From: Cohaesibacter sp. ES.047
Lineage (GTDB): Bacteria; Pseudomonadota; Alphaproteobacteria; Rhizobiales; Cohaesibacteraceae
NCBI RefSeq assembly: GCF_900215505.1
Contig: NZ_LT907844.1
Coordinates: forward strand, 2,018,501 to 2,082,500
Length of the DNA stretch: 64,000 nt
Reading direction: 5' to 3'
In this document: positions 37,923 through 46,165 of the stretch, piece by piece
Layout: each line of letters starts with the position of its first letter
Position numbering within the stretch: position 1 is the stretch's first letter
The notes under the pieces: model-generated
The model's input: the letters and a program-made list of their open reading frames with translations, nothing else
Database searches by the model: none
Told to the model about the DNA's origin: nothing
Program-made: the position numbers and the translations under genes

Positions 37923-37972
37923 GTGCAGCCCCTGTGCGTCGATCTCGCCAAAAGACGATGATACGGTCTCGA

Positions 37973-39739
37973 TCAGGCCATCGCTTGGTCGAGTGCTTCG
38001 CGCATGGCGCGCAATGTGATGAATGTCGAAGCGGCGCCGGGGTCAATATGACCGACCGCACGTTCGCCCAACTTGGCAGAGCGTCCCCTGCGTGAGAGCA
38101 TCGGCGCAGTTGCGTTCATGCCGCTCTCGCCACCTTTTTGAGCGGCGGCCATCACGTCGGCCGCAGATCCACCTTTGGATGCTACCTGCTGCGCTTCCTC
38201 AACAGCAGGCACCCAGGCGTCGATCATGGTCTTGTCGCCAGGACTGGCGCGACCGCGATCCTGAATGCCCTGACAGGCAGCGCTCAGCCATTCGGCCATC
38301 GCGGCTCCATCAAGATTGAGACGATTGTTGACAGCCGTTCCCGCCCTCAGAAAAGCCGTAGCATAAAGAGGGCCGGACGACGCTCCCACTGCATCAAGAA
38401 AGGCTTTCGCCATTCGTTTGCACATGCTTTCGATGGTTTCATCATCTGAGGCTTCTTCCAGCGCATGCTGGACGGCTTTCCAGCCGATTTCCATCGTCAT
38501 GCCGTGATCGCCATCACCAATGACACCATCCAGTTCAGACAGCCAATCCTTCTTCGCAATAATCTCATCGCCGACATTGTGCATCATGGCTTTGAAGATC
38601 GCCGGAGTGACATCGCCCTCGGTGATCAGGTCGCGCGGTGTTTCCTGACTGGTGACGACTTTTTCGACGGGCGCGGCCACCGGCTTGCGGCGCACCGCTT
38701 TTTCGCTGGTCCGCTCCATGGTGCCGACGACCAGTGCCGGCGTGCGGCAGGGATGATCAAGCAGCGCTTCAAGGGTGTCATCGAGCTTGAGCAGGGTGAC
38801 CGATGCACCAGCCATTTCGAGCGACGTGGCATATTCGCCAACCCATGAGGCATGGATGCTGACGCCCTCGCTATCAAGACGCTGTTTGACGCGGCGAAAC
38901 AGGATGTAGAGTTCGATCTGCGAGGTTGCACCAAGCCCGTTGACCAGCACCGCGACGCGGTCACCTGAAGACAGACCGGCTTCCTTGAGAATGGTGTCGA
39001 CCAGTTCGTCGGCTACCTCATCTGCCGGGGCGAGCTTGTGGCGCCGGATACCGGGCTCGCCATGAAGCCCCATGCCGATTTCCATATCCTCGTCGTTGAT
39101 CACGAAGTTGGGCTTGCCGGTTTGGGGCAATGAGCAAGGGCTGAGAGCCACCCCCATGGAGAAGGTTGCGTCATTGGCAGCCCGTGCCATTGCCTCGACC
39201 CGCGCCAAAGGCTCACCCAGATCAGCAGCAGCACCGGCAATTTTGAAAACGAAGAAGTCGCCCGCAATGCCGCGTCGTTCGGAACGGCGATCAAGCGGTG
39301 CGGACGCTACGTCATCGGTTACTGCAACATGGCGCACAGCAATGCCGTTCTGCTCCAGCTCCTCGGCCGCCATCGTAAAATTGAGCACGTCGCCAGTATA
39401 GTTGCCATAGAGCATCAGGATACCCGCACCGCCGTCTGCGGCCTGCGTCGCCTCGACGATGTGGGCCGGAGAGGGGGAGGCAAAGATATTGCCAACGGCC
39501 GCGGCGTCTGCAAGTCCGGACCCGACATAGCCTGCGAAGGCCGGTTCATGCCCGGACCCTCCGCCAACCACGATGCCTACCTTGCCGTCTCGCGGTCCAT
39601 CAAGCGAGACAACTGCCCGTCCGGTCTTTCCGCTCACGCCCAGCATATCGGGATGTGCAGCCACCAGTCCCTCGATCAACTCGTCAATGATAGCCTCGGG
39701 AGCGTTGATCAACTTTTTGGTTTTGATTGCTTCAGTCAT
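37973..39739 (-). CDS. Single-chain dihydroxyacetone-type kinase (DhaK-DhaL), probable erythrulose kinase
   Basis: About 588 residues. The N-terminal DhaK domain (to about 335) has GGGSGHEP with His64, NYTGDVLN with Asp117 and MGLHGEPG with covalent His226. After a basic/proline linker the DhaL domain (about 375-588) has GDGDHGMTM, GASSGPLYAT, GDKTMIDAWVP and SAKLGERAVGHIDPGAAS. Such ATP-dependent kinases phosphorylate dihydroxyacetone or, in tetrose pathways, D- or L-erythrulose (DerK/LerK). The ATG at 39739 is preferred over an upstream TTG. It is the last gene of a binding protein-ATPase-permease-kinase operon, so the imported sugar is probably its substrate. Confidence 0.88.
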   Translation of the reverse strand: MTEAIKTKKLINAPEAIIDELIEGLVAAHPDMLGVSGKTGRAVVSLDGPRDGKVGIVVGGGSGHEPAFAGYVGSGLADAAAVGNIFASPSPAHIVEATQAADGGAGILMLYGNYTGDVLNFTMAAEELEQNGIAVRHVAVTDDVASAPLDRRSERRGIAGDFFVFKIAGAAADLGEPLARVEAMARAANDATFSMGVALSPCSLPQTGKPNFVINDEDMEIGMGLHGEPGIRRHKLAPADEVADELVDTILKEAGLSSGDRVAVLVNGLGATSQIELYILFRRVKQRLDSEGVSIHASWVGEYATSLEMAGASVTLLKLDDTLEALLDHPCRTPALVVGTMERTSEKAVRRKPVAAPVEKVVTSQETPRDLITEGDVTPAIFKAMMHNVGDEIIAKKDWLSELDGVIGDGDHGMTMEIGWKAVQHALEEASDDETIESMCKRMAKAFLDAVGASSGPLYATAFLRAGTAVNNRLNLDGAAMAEWLSAACQGIQDRGRASPGDKTMIDAWVPAVEEAQQVASKGGSAADVMAAAQKGGESGMNATAPMLSRRGRSAKLGERAVGHIDPGAASTFITLRAMREALDQAMA

Positions 39740-39774
39740 GATTTCTTCTTTCGTCAATTCCAATTCGTGGCCGC

Positions 39775-40743
39775 TTAGGCATCCGAGCGAAGATAACGGC
39801 GTGAGACGGCGTCAAAGGAAATCGCGAGTACAACAATCGCGCCCGAAACGATGCCCTGCCAATAGGGTGACACACCGAAAAGAACGATAATATTCTCAAT
39901 GATGGCAATGATACCGGCGCCAAATATTGCGCCGACCGGACTACCGATGCCGCCCGTTGTTGCAACGCCCCCAATCACTGAAGCTGCGATGGGCGCAAGA
40001 ACCCATGTGTTGCCGATTGACGGCTGGGCCGTTCCAAGGCGGGCAACCATAAGCACGCCGGCAAGAGCGGCAAGGCCACCCGCACATGCGAACGTCAATG
40101 TCCGAATGTAGTCAACGCGGATGCCCAGCATTCTTGCCCCGGCGGGGTTGTTGCCAATGGCATACATGTAGCGGCCGATCGGCGTTTTCAGCATCAGGAA
40201 GGAAGCAACAATCAACGCAACCAACATGATGAGGAATGGAACCGGGACACCCATCAAGGCTCCCCTGCCCAGAAACTGCACTTCCTTTGGCACACCGGTA
40301 ATGGCAACCCCTCGGGTCAGCACCAGAATGGCACCGCCAAACACGCCGGCCATACCGATGGTCAAGACCAGCGAATGCAGCCTGAGGGTTGTGACGAGAA
40401 TCCCGTTCACGAAGCCCATCAAGACACCCAAAAAGATTGCAATGAGCATGGAGAGATAGGGGTTGATCCCGTATCTGACCATCAGGATGCCAGAGATGAT
40501 CCCGCATAGGCCGCCGATTGCGCCAAGGGAGAGGTCGAGTTCACCAAGCACCATCAAAGACGACTGGGCAATTGTGATAAGGCCAACAAAGGCGAGGCCG
40601 CGCGCTATGACCGAGAGGTTGTAACCACTCAGAAAATAGGGAGAGGCCAGCGAAGACAGCACGAAGATAATGACCAAGGCAACGAACACGCCCGCAATCG
40701 GGCTGCGTAGTTTGATCATTAAATTACTGGATTGAGCGTTCAT
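39775..40743 (-). CDS. ABC sugar permease, RbsC type
   Basis: About 322 residues, with eight or more hydrophobic segments and the RbsC/XylH-family motifs VIARGLAFVGLITIAQSSLMVLGELDLSLGAI and NPAGARMLGIRVDYIRT. It dimerises to form the channel for the ribose-type importer. Its ATG overlaps the ATPase stop (ATGA). Confidence 0.93.
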   Translation of the reverse strand: MNAQSSNLMIKLRSPIAGVFVALVIIFVLSSLASPYFLSGYNLSVIARGLAFVGLITIAQSSLMVLGELDLSLGAIGGLCGIISGILMVRYGINPYLSMLIAIFLGVLMGFVNGILVTTLRLHSLVLTIGMAGVFGGAILVLTRGVAITGVPKEVQFLGRGALMGVPVPFLIMLVALIVASFLMLKTPIGRYMYAIGNNPAGARMLGIRVDYIRTLTFACAGGLAALAGVLMVARLGTAQPSIGNTWVLAPIAASVIGGVATTGGIGSPVGAIFGAGIIAIIENIIVLFGVSPYWQGIVSGAIVVLAISFDAVSRRYLRSDA

Positions 40744-42233
40744 CTGGTTTCGCCTCCCGTTCCGAAGATAGCCCCCACGAGGGTTTCATTGTTGGTATCT
40801 GTTGAATCGTACTCGCCGGTGATTTCGCCACTGTGCATTGCGATGATCCGGTTGGCGCATTTCTTGAGCTCGTTCAGTTCTGACGAGACGAGGATGACGC
40901 CCACGCCATCCTCGGCAAGGTTGCGCATGATGCGATAGATCTCGGACTTGGTCCGGATGTCGATGCCTTTGGTCGGTTCATCGAAAATGATGACCTTGGG
41001 GCGCGTTGCCATCGCCCGGCCGATGATGGCTTTTTGCTGGTTGCCGCCGGATAGCTGGGAAATGCGCTTGGCCATGCTGGGGGCCTTGATGTCATAGTCA
41101 TCAATGACCTTCTGCACGGCATCGCGTTCCGCGCCGCTATTGATGCCGGCGGGGCCACAGGTCAGCGAAAAGAGGGAAAGGCCGATATTCTCGCGCAGAG
41201 ACAGGAGCGGGAAAATGCCGTGATGCTTTCTTTCCTCGGAAAGATAAAGCATGCCGCCTTTGACGGAGCTTGAGGGTTTTCCAAGGCTCCAGCTCTTGCC
41301 GTCAACCGCGATCTGTCCCCCTGTCGCCTTGAGGAAACCGAAAACGGTTTGCATGACCTCAGAACGACCGGCTCCAACCAAGCCGGCAAACCCGAGAATT
41401 TCACCGCGGTAGAGATCGAAATTGATATTGGAAAAGCGGCGACCGCTGAGGCCTCGCACTGCCATGATCGTATCCCGCGTGGGGGCTTTGGGGAGGAACA
41501 ACTCCTGAAAGGCCAGATCCTGCCCAGACATGGCGCGAATGAGGTCGGCCTCTTCGATGTCTTCAATCAGCCCGCTTTCGACCCATTCGCCATTGCGCAG
41601 GACCGTGTAGTCATCACCGATATTGAGGACTTCTTCCATTTTGTGACTGATGAAAACGATGGCCAGATTCTGTTGCAGCAAGTCCCGAATGACCTTGAAG
41701 ACCCTGTCGACCTCAACCTGAGTCAGGGAAGAGGTTGGCTCATCCAGAATGAGGACACTCATCTTCTTGTTGGTGCAGGCCCGTGCGATCTGCAAAAGCT
41801 GTTGGTCAGAGACAGAAATATTCTTAACCAGCGCTCTCGGATCTGCCTCGATACCGAACCGGTCAAGGTAAGTTCTTGCCTCTTTGACGAGGGCGGCGCT
41901 GTTGACCAATGTGCCGCCATGCCCTGTTTTATGGAATGGCATGAAGAGATTTTCGGCGACGCTCATCTCTTGGAAGAGGTTCAATTCCTGAGGGACGTAG
42001 GAAACCTGATCATACAGGGACGGATCCTCACGGGGATCGCAACTGTCAATAAAAACCTGCCCGCGGGATTGCCGATCTGTGCCTGTCAGGATTTTAACCA
42101 GAGTGGATTTGCCGGCTCCATTCTCACCCGCAAGAATATGCGTCCGTCCAAGCTCAAGCTTCAGGTCAACATCGTTGAGCGCGGTCACGCCGGGGAAGTC
42201 CCGACCCAAGCCGCTTGCTTCTAGAAAAGCCAT
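40740..42233 (-). CDS. ABC sugar ATPase with two nucleotide-binding domains, RbsA type
   Basis: About 497 residues. Domain 1 has Walker A GENGAGKSTLVK near residue 36, the SVSDQQLLQIARA signature and ILDEPTSSL. Domain 2 (from about 255) has the degenerate GLVGAGRSEVMQ, the LSGGNQQKAIIGRAM signature and IIFDEPTKGID. This double architecture belongs to ribose/xylose/erythritol-type importers. It lies between the binding protein and the permease. Confidence 0.93.
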   Translation of the reverse strand: MAFLEASGLGRDFPGVTALNDVDLKLELGRTHILAGENGAGKSTLVKILTGTDRQSRGQVFIDSCDPREDPSLYDQVSYVPQELNLFQEMSVAENLFMPFHKTGHGGTLVNSAALVKEARTYLDRFGIEADPRALVKNISVSDQQLLQIARACTNKKMSVLILDEPTSSLTQVEVDRVFKVIRDLLQQNLAIVFISHKMEEVLNIGDDYTVLRNGEWVESGLIEDIEEADLIRAMSGQDLAFQELFLPKAPTRDTIMAVRGLSGRRFSNINFDLYRGEILGFAGLVGAGRSEVMQTVFGFLKATGGQIAVDGKSWSLGKPSSSVKGGMLYLSEERKHHGIFPLLSLRENIGLSLFSLTCGPAGINSGAERDAVQKVIDDYDIKAPSMAKRISQLSGGNQQKAIIGRAMATRPKVIIFDEPTKGIDIRTKSEIYRIMRNLAEDGVGVILVSSELNELKKCANRIIAMHSGEITGEYDSTDTNNETLVGAIFGTGGETR

Positions 42234-42320
42234 GAGATTTTACCTTCTGGGGAAGTGCTGAAATATCGGGAGCGCGAACCTGCGAACAGGCGCGCCCCCG
42301 GACCATTTATCCCGGAAGAC

Positions 42321-43265
42321 TTAGCCGTCTACATTTTCCTTGGTCAGGAAAGAGTTGCCTGTATCAAGATAGCCCGGCACAGGAGCGCCGGTGGCTTGCG
42401 CCCAAAGCAACATGACAGACCAGTAGCCCTGCAGTTCCGGCTGAGATGCAGAAGAGCTGTCTGCGACACCGCTGCGGATCATGTCGAGCATTTCGTTCAG
42501 GTTATCGAGGCCAACGAGAGTGACTTTACCCTCTTTGCCAGCTTCAATAATTGCCTGACCAATGCCGATCGGACCGGCCGCATCGCTGGCAACCCAACCC
42601 TTCAGATTCGGATTGGCTTGCATGATGGCAGCTGCCTGCTGCTGGGCAATTTCGATGCTGTCATTGTCGATGCCTTCTGCAACGACCTTGATGTCTGGAT
42701 ATTCAGCAAAAACCTGACGATGGCATTCTGCGCGAATGGCATGGTTGGGCGCGGTTGGAACACCCATCATGATGGCGACTTCGCCTTTGCCGTCGAGCAC
42801 TTCGACGAGACGGCGCGACGCGATTTTGGCCTGCTCGCAGAAATCGGAACCGATGTAGGGGATCTTCATGCCTTCTGGCGGCACAGAGTCAAAAATGACG
42901 AGCGGGATATCCTGTGCCTGCGCTTCTTCAAGAGAGGCACGGTTGCCAGATGGGTCGAGCAGATCGAGAGCCAGCCCGTCCGGGCGGGTGGCGAGCGCAC
43001 TGTCAATGATCTGGTTCTGTTGAACAACATCTGCAGACTGCGGAGCAGAATAGATCACTTCGATGTCGGCGCCGGTCTGGGCTTTGAGTGCTGTCGCTGC
43101 GGCCTGTGCACCGTCGTTCACTTTGTCAAACCAGGGATGTACGACCTTGGGAACGACAACAAAACGGTAGCTGTCTTTCTTGATGGTTCCTGCATCATCC
43201 TGAGCCATAGCCGCAACCGGCAAAGACACGGCAGCACATGCCAGCAGAGTAGCAAAAATCTTCAT
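42321..43265 (-). CDS. ABC sugar-binding protein, RbsB/periplasmic-binding family
   Basis: About 314 residues with a signal peptide (MKIFATLLACAAVSL to about AMAQ). RFVVVPKVVHPWFDKVNDGAQAAA begins the mature ribose-binding fold, and the VPPEGMKIPYIGSD and ASDAAGPIGIGQAI segments line the cleft. The ATG at 43265 has GGGAGGAAACTC upstream. It is the first gene of the ABC-kinase operon. A tetritol or tetrulose ligand is inferred from the kinase and the adjacent regulators. Confidence 0.9.
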   Translation of the reverse strand: MKIFATLLACAAVSLPVAAMAQDDAGTIKKDSYRFVVVPKVVHPWFDKVNDGAQAAATALKAQTGADIEVIYSAPQSADVVQQNQIIDSALATRPDGLALDLLDPSGNRASLEEAQAQDIPLVIFDSVPPEGMKIPYIGSDFCEQAKIASRRLVEVLDGKGEVAIMMGVPTAPNHAIRAECHRQVFAEYPDIKVVAEGIDNDSIEIAQQQAAAIMQANPNLKGWVASDAAGPIGIGQAIIEAGKEGKVTLVGLDNLNEMLDMIRSGVADSSSASQPELQGYWSVMLLWAQATGAPVPGYLDTGNSFLTKENVDG

Positions 43266-43719
43266 GAGTTTCCTCCCTTGGGGTGCGAGCAATCTTCGTC
43301 GCTCGCTAAAAAAGACACGAGCCTGGTGCGAGGCTCCTCCCTCGCATGTCCCTGCTCGCGATAAAAGATACACCTGTATTTTTAAATTTACAAGAGTATT
43401 TTTAAGCGCACATAAGCACATTAACGGAGGCGATCCATTGCAAATGCCCCTTGGTTGCAATCTTCTGGTTGTGCTTGCTGCTGAAAGATCAATTGAGGAA
43501 AATGGGGTGGCGTCAGTGGAGATCGCGACGGCGTCCGCACGCTCAGAAATAAGTGAATGACTTAATCAAAATGCTGAAAATTAAAGAAATATCCGCCTTG
43601 TCCACGGCGGTGAGAGGCAGGTGTCGGTTGTTATTTGTGGGGCGGATCAGCTGGCCCTTTATTGCCATGATCGGCCCCACATCAACTCTACGATGTTTGC
43701 GCCAATACCAAGGTTTGGC
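43266..43719. other. 454-base gap with direct repeats and an inverted repeat
   Basis: Upstream of the binding-protein gene, GTATTTTTAA occurs at 43376-43385 and 43396-43405, 20 bases apart, in the right place for an operator of the EryD-like or another regulator. Nearer the RuBisCO-like gene a 14-base inverted repeat with one mismatch (43636-43649 and 43668-43681) contains TGTGGGGC and may end its transcript. No gene was seen. Confidence 0.55.
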
Positions 43720-44982
43720 TTAGCCCCACTTCGCCAAAGCGGCAGCTAGCTCGGGGCAGGATTTCGCCATTTCGGGCAATGTGAGGCCAGCTTCTGCTGC
43801 CTGCCATGCCTGACGAATGGCCCTTACCCCTGCAGCGGCCCCATTGGGATGACCATGGATGCCACCGCCGCCCAGATACATGAGATCAAGCGTCTTGCCG
43901 GTGCGTTGATAGGTATCCACAGCCTGTCCACCCCATTGCCCGGAGCACACGACAGGCAAGGGGCGATCGCTTTCATCAAAGATCGGTGTCATACAGTTTT
44001 CGAATGATTTGACGAAGCTGTCATCGGATTCCCAATACTTGGCGCGAATGCCGTTGATCTGGAACTGATCCACACCGAGCAGGCGCCAGATTTTCTGATA
44101 GGGCGAAAACTCCATCCCGAACCCGGGATTGCGTGTCATGATGTCCCAGCCGTTGCGATGGGCATGCAGACACAGACCCGAGCGCTTGCGCAGAAAGCTC
44201 ATTCCCCCGTAGCCAATCGAGTTTATATTGACAACGGCTGCATTCCCGCCCGCTTTCAAGACAATATCGTGGTTTCGCATCATCTCGTCCGGGTCTGCGG
44301 AAGAAATGCCGAAGGCATACATCACTTTCTTACCGGTTTTCTGTTCGTGGTCCTTGATAACGGGCATGAAAGCTTCAACGCGCTTTTCAAGGGGAGAGTA
44401 GCCGGGGCTCATCAGCTTCTCATCATCCTTGATGAAGTCGACACCGGCTTCGCACAGCTCGGCGATCATCGGGGCGGTTTCTTCAGGTAGCAGACCAAGA
44501 GACGGTTTGATGATCGAGGCAATCATCACGCCTTCCTTCACGCCCATCAACCGGCGAGACCCATCAATGCCGAATTGAGGTCCCGGATGGCAATTCCACG
44601 CATCCGGCAAACTGATATCCATGATGCGGATGCCGGTGACGCCGCGAATAGAGAAGGCCCCCCCGATGACGATGGTGGCAAGAGCGGCAATATCGGTTCC
44701 GATTGCTTCCAGTGGGAAATCGATCGCGATATCGGCGCGATTGAAAGGGCCTTTAAGTGCGGGATCGGGAATGGAAGCAAAGCTGTGAGGCTCCAAGTTT
44801 TCAACACTGACCACGCGGGCTGCACAGCGCGCTTGAACTTCTTCCGACTCGCCCGGCAACTCGGTGAAGGTGCCCGTTGACTGATCTCCAGCCATCTTAT
44901 GTGCAATCTTTTCAGGGCTTTCAGTCGTTTCAATTCTATAGGTTACCCTGATGACGTCGGCGCTCGTATTTCTGTCCTGCAT
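43720..44982 (-). CDS. RuBisCO-like protein, probable 3-oxo-isoapionate 4-phosphate enzyme (OiaX/OiaT)
   Basis: About 420 residues of the RuBisCO large-subunit fold. Metal-site residues are kept: Lys185 (carbamate Lys), Asp187 and Glu188 in FIKDDEK. Lys159 in IIKPSLGL matches RuBisCO Lys175, but the Lys177 position is Ser161, and HRNG (His275-Arg276) and the phosphate-binding GGGGIHGHPNG near 371 differ from the carboxylase pattern. It is therefore not expected to fix CO2. In known D-apiose pathways two such proteins act on 3-oxo-isoapionate 4-phosphate: OiaX (decarboxylase giving L-erythrulose 1-phosphate) or OiaT (transcarboxylase/hydrolase). Nearby LerI- and DerI-like genes favour OiaX. 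A GntR-type operator lies just upstream. Confidence 0.82.
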   Translation of the reverse strand: MQDRNTSADVIRVTYRIETTESPEKIAHKMAGDQSTGTFTELPGESEEVQARCAARVVSVENLEPHSFASIPDPALKGPFNRADIAIDFPLEAIGTDIAALATIVIGGAFSIRGVTGIRIMDISLPDAWNCHPGPQFGIDGSRRLMGVKEGVMIASIIKPSLGLLPEETAPMIAELCEAGVDFIKDDEKLMSPGYSPLEKRVEAFMPVIKDHEQKTGKKVMYAFGISSADPDEMMRNHDIVLKAGGNAAVVNINSIGYGGMSFLRKRSGLCLHAHRNGWDIMTRNPGFGMEFSPYQKIWRLLGVDQFQINGIRAKYWESDDSFVKSFENCMTPIFDESDRPLPVVCSGQWGGQAVDTYQRTGKTLDLMYLGGGGIHGHPNGAAAGVRAIRQAWQAAEAGLTLPEMAKSCPELAAALAKWG

Positions 44983-45372
44983 GGGCCTTTTCCTGTATAC
45001 CTTTGCTCAATCTGGTATTATCATTATACCAGTTGAAAAGCGAGGCCAAGAAAAATGTCGGGTGTTGTGTGTCCATGTGGCACTAAGAAGAGAGTGACAG
45101 GCTGTCTGGTGCCGAAAGTCCTCAGCTGATATCTGGCATGAAACAACGAGGCATGGTTTAGATATGATTGGTCGCTTCGGTGGTGTGATTTATTGCCGCT
45201 TCCAGTATCATTGCAATTATGTGTTGCGCACTTTGCGGATATGCTGCTTGAAGGGCAGTGACAATTGGTTGAAAGGTCCAACGGATTGGGCTTGAAAAAA
45301 AAGACAGTGTGAGGCTGTTCAAGATAACGCCTGCTCATGAAGGGTGCGCGCAAGGTTTGGAAGGATGGAATA
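44983..45372. other. 390-base divergent promoter region, RuBisCO-like gene and GntR gene
   Basis: Apart from the palindrome at 45012-45032, no gene or strong hairpin is seen. Positions 45150-45340 are moderately AT-rich and probably hold the promoter of the GntR gene. Confidence 0.5.
45012..45032. promoter_or_regulatory. GntR operator candidate, site 1
   Basis: A perfect palindrome of CTGGTAT and ATACCAG separated by seven bases lies 30 bases upstream of the RuBisCO-like gene. Its right half with flank (TCATTATACCAGTT) recurs with one change at 47643-47656 in front of the oiaK- and apnO-like genes. Confidence 0.75.
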
Positions 45373-46092
45373 GTGAGCGAGATAGTTGATCAAAAGAGCG
45401 ATAGAAAGATAGTTCGTCAAAAACTCTCCGAGCAGGTTCTTGATGAGCTCCGTTCGATGATCAGAAGCGGGGAGTTTGCTCCGAACGACTACTTGCCCTC
45501 GGAACGGGATCTCATGCAGCGTTTCGGAGTGGGACGCCCAGCTGTCAGGGAAGCCTTGCAAGCCCTGCACACGCAGGGACTGATCACGATCAAGCATGGC
45601 GAACGGTCTCGCGTAAATCTATTGACCGCCACTGCCGTTCTCGATCATGCCAACGAGATTGCGCGTCTGCTGCTGTATTCCGCGCCGAAAAACTTCGAAC
45701 ATCTCAAGCAGGCCAGACGGATGTTTGAGCGTGGTATTGTCAGAGAAGCGACCAAAATGGCATCGAAAGACGACATTCAGGATCTGAGGGATTTGATTGT
45801 CAGGCAGGAACAAGAGTTGAACAATCCAAGCCAATTTGTTGAAACTGACATCCTGTTTCATAGTCGCATCGCTGAGATCACCAAAAATCCCATTATAGGA
45901 GCGGCCTCCAGTGCGATGCTCCGCTGGCTCATGGAATATCAATATGAGTTGTTGCACTGGGCTGGAAACGAAGACACGACCCTGAAGGAGCACAGAAAGA
46001 TTGTCGACCATATGGAGGCCAAGGAAGAAGAAGCGGCCGTGCTGGAAATGCAGCATCATCTGGATCGAACAAACGCGCTCTATAATAGCTAA
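45373..46092 (+). CDS. GntR-family (FadR/NanR-like) regulator
   Basis: About 239 residues. The winged helix (DYLPSERDLMQRFGVGRPAVREALQALHTQGLI, near residues 35-70) and an FCD-type helical domain (FVETDILFHSRIAEITKNPI, late HMEAKEEEAAVLEMQHH) are complete. GTG at 45373 is chosen for GGAAGGATGG upstream; an ATG 36 bases earlier lacks a ribosome site. It lies between the RuBisCO-like gene and the DUF1537 kinase, both convergent or divergent to it, and two copies of a shared palindrome half mark its probable targets. Confidence 0.86.
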   Translation: MSEIVDQKSDRKIVRQKLSEQVLDELRSMIRSGEFAPNDYLPSERDLMQRFGVGRPAVREALQALHTQGLITIKHGERSRVNLLTATAVLDHANEIARLLLYSAPKNFEHLKQARRMFERGIVREATKMASKDDIQDLRDLIVRQEQELNNPSQFVETDILFHSRIAEITKNPIIGAASSAMLRWLMEYQYELLHWAGNEDTTLKEHRKIVDHMEAKEEEAAVLEMQHHLDRTNALYNS

Positions 46093-46100
46093 CATGTGTG

Positions 46101-46139
46101 GCTGTTCGGCCAAGCATCGAGATGACAAGGTCGAACAGC
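46101..46139 (+). terminator. Hairpin after the GntR gene
   Basis: GCTGTTCG at 46101-46108 pairs with CGAACAGC at 46132-46139, followed by GATTTT. It is a weak terminator between the convergent GntR and kinase genes. Confidence 0.5.
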
Positions 46140-46165
46140 GATTTTGAGTTCAGGAGACAGGCGTT

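Noticed and set aside
43720-44982. True RuBisCO (carbon fixation)
   Set aside because: The Lys177 position is Ser, the phosphate-binding region differs and no small subunit or phosphoribulokinase is present.
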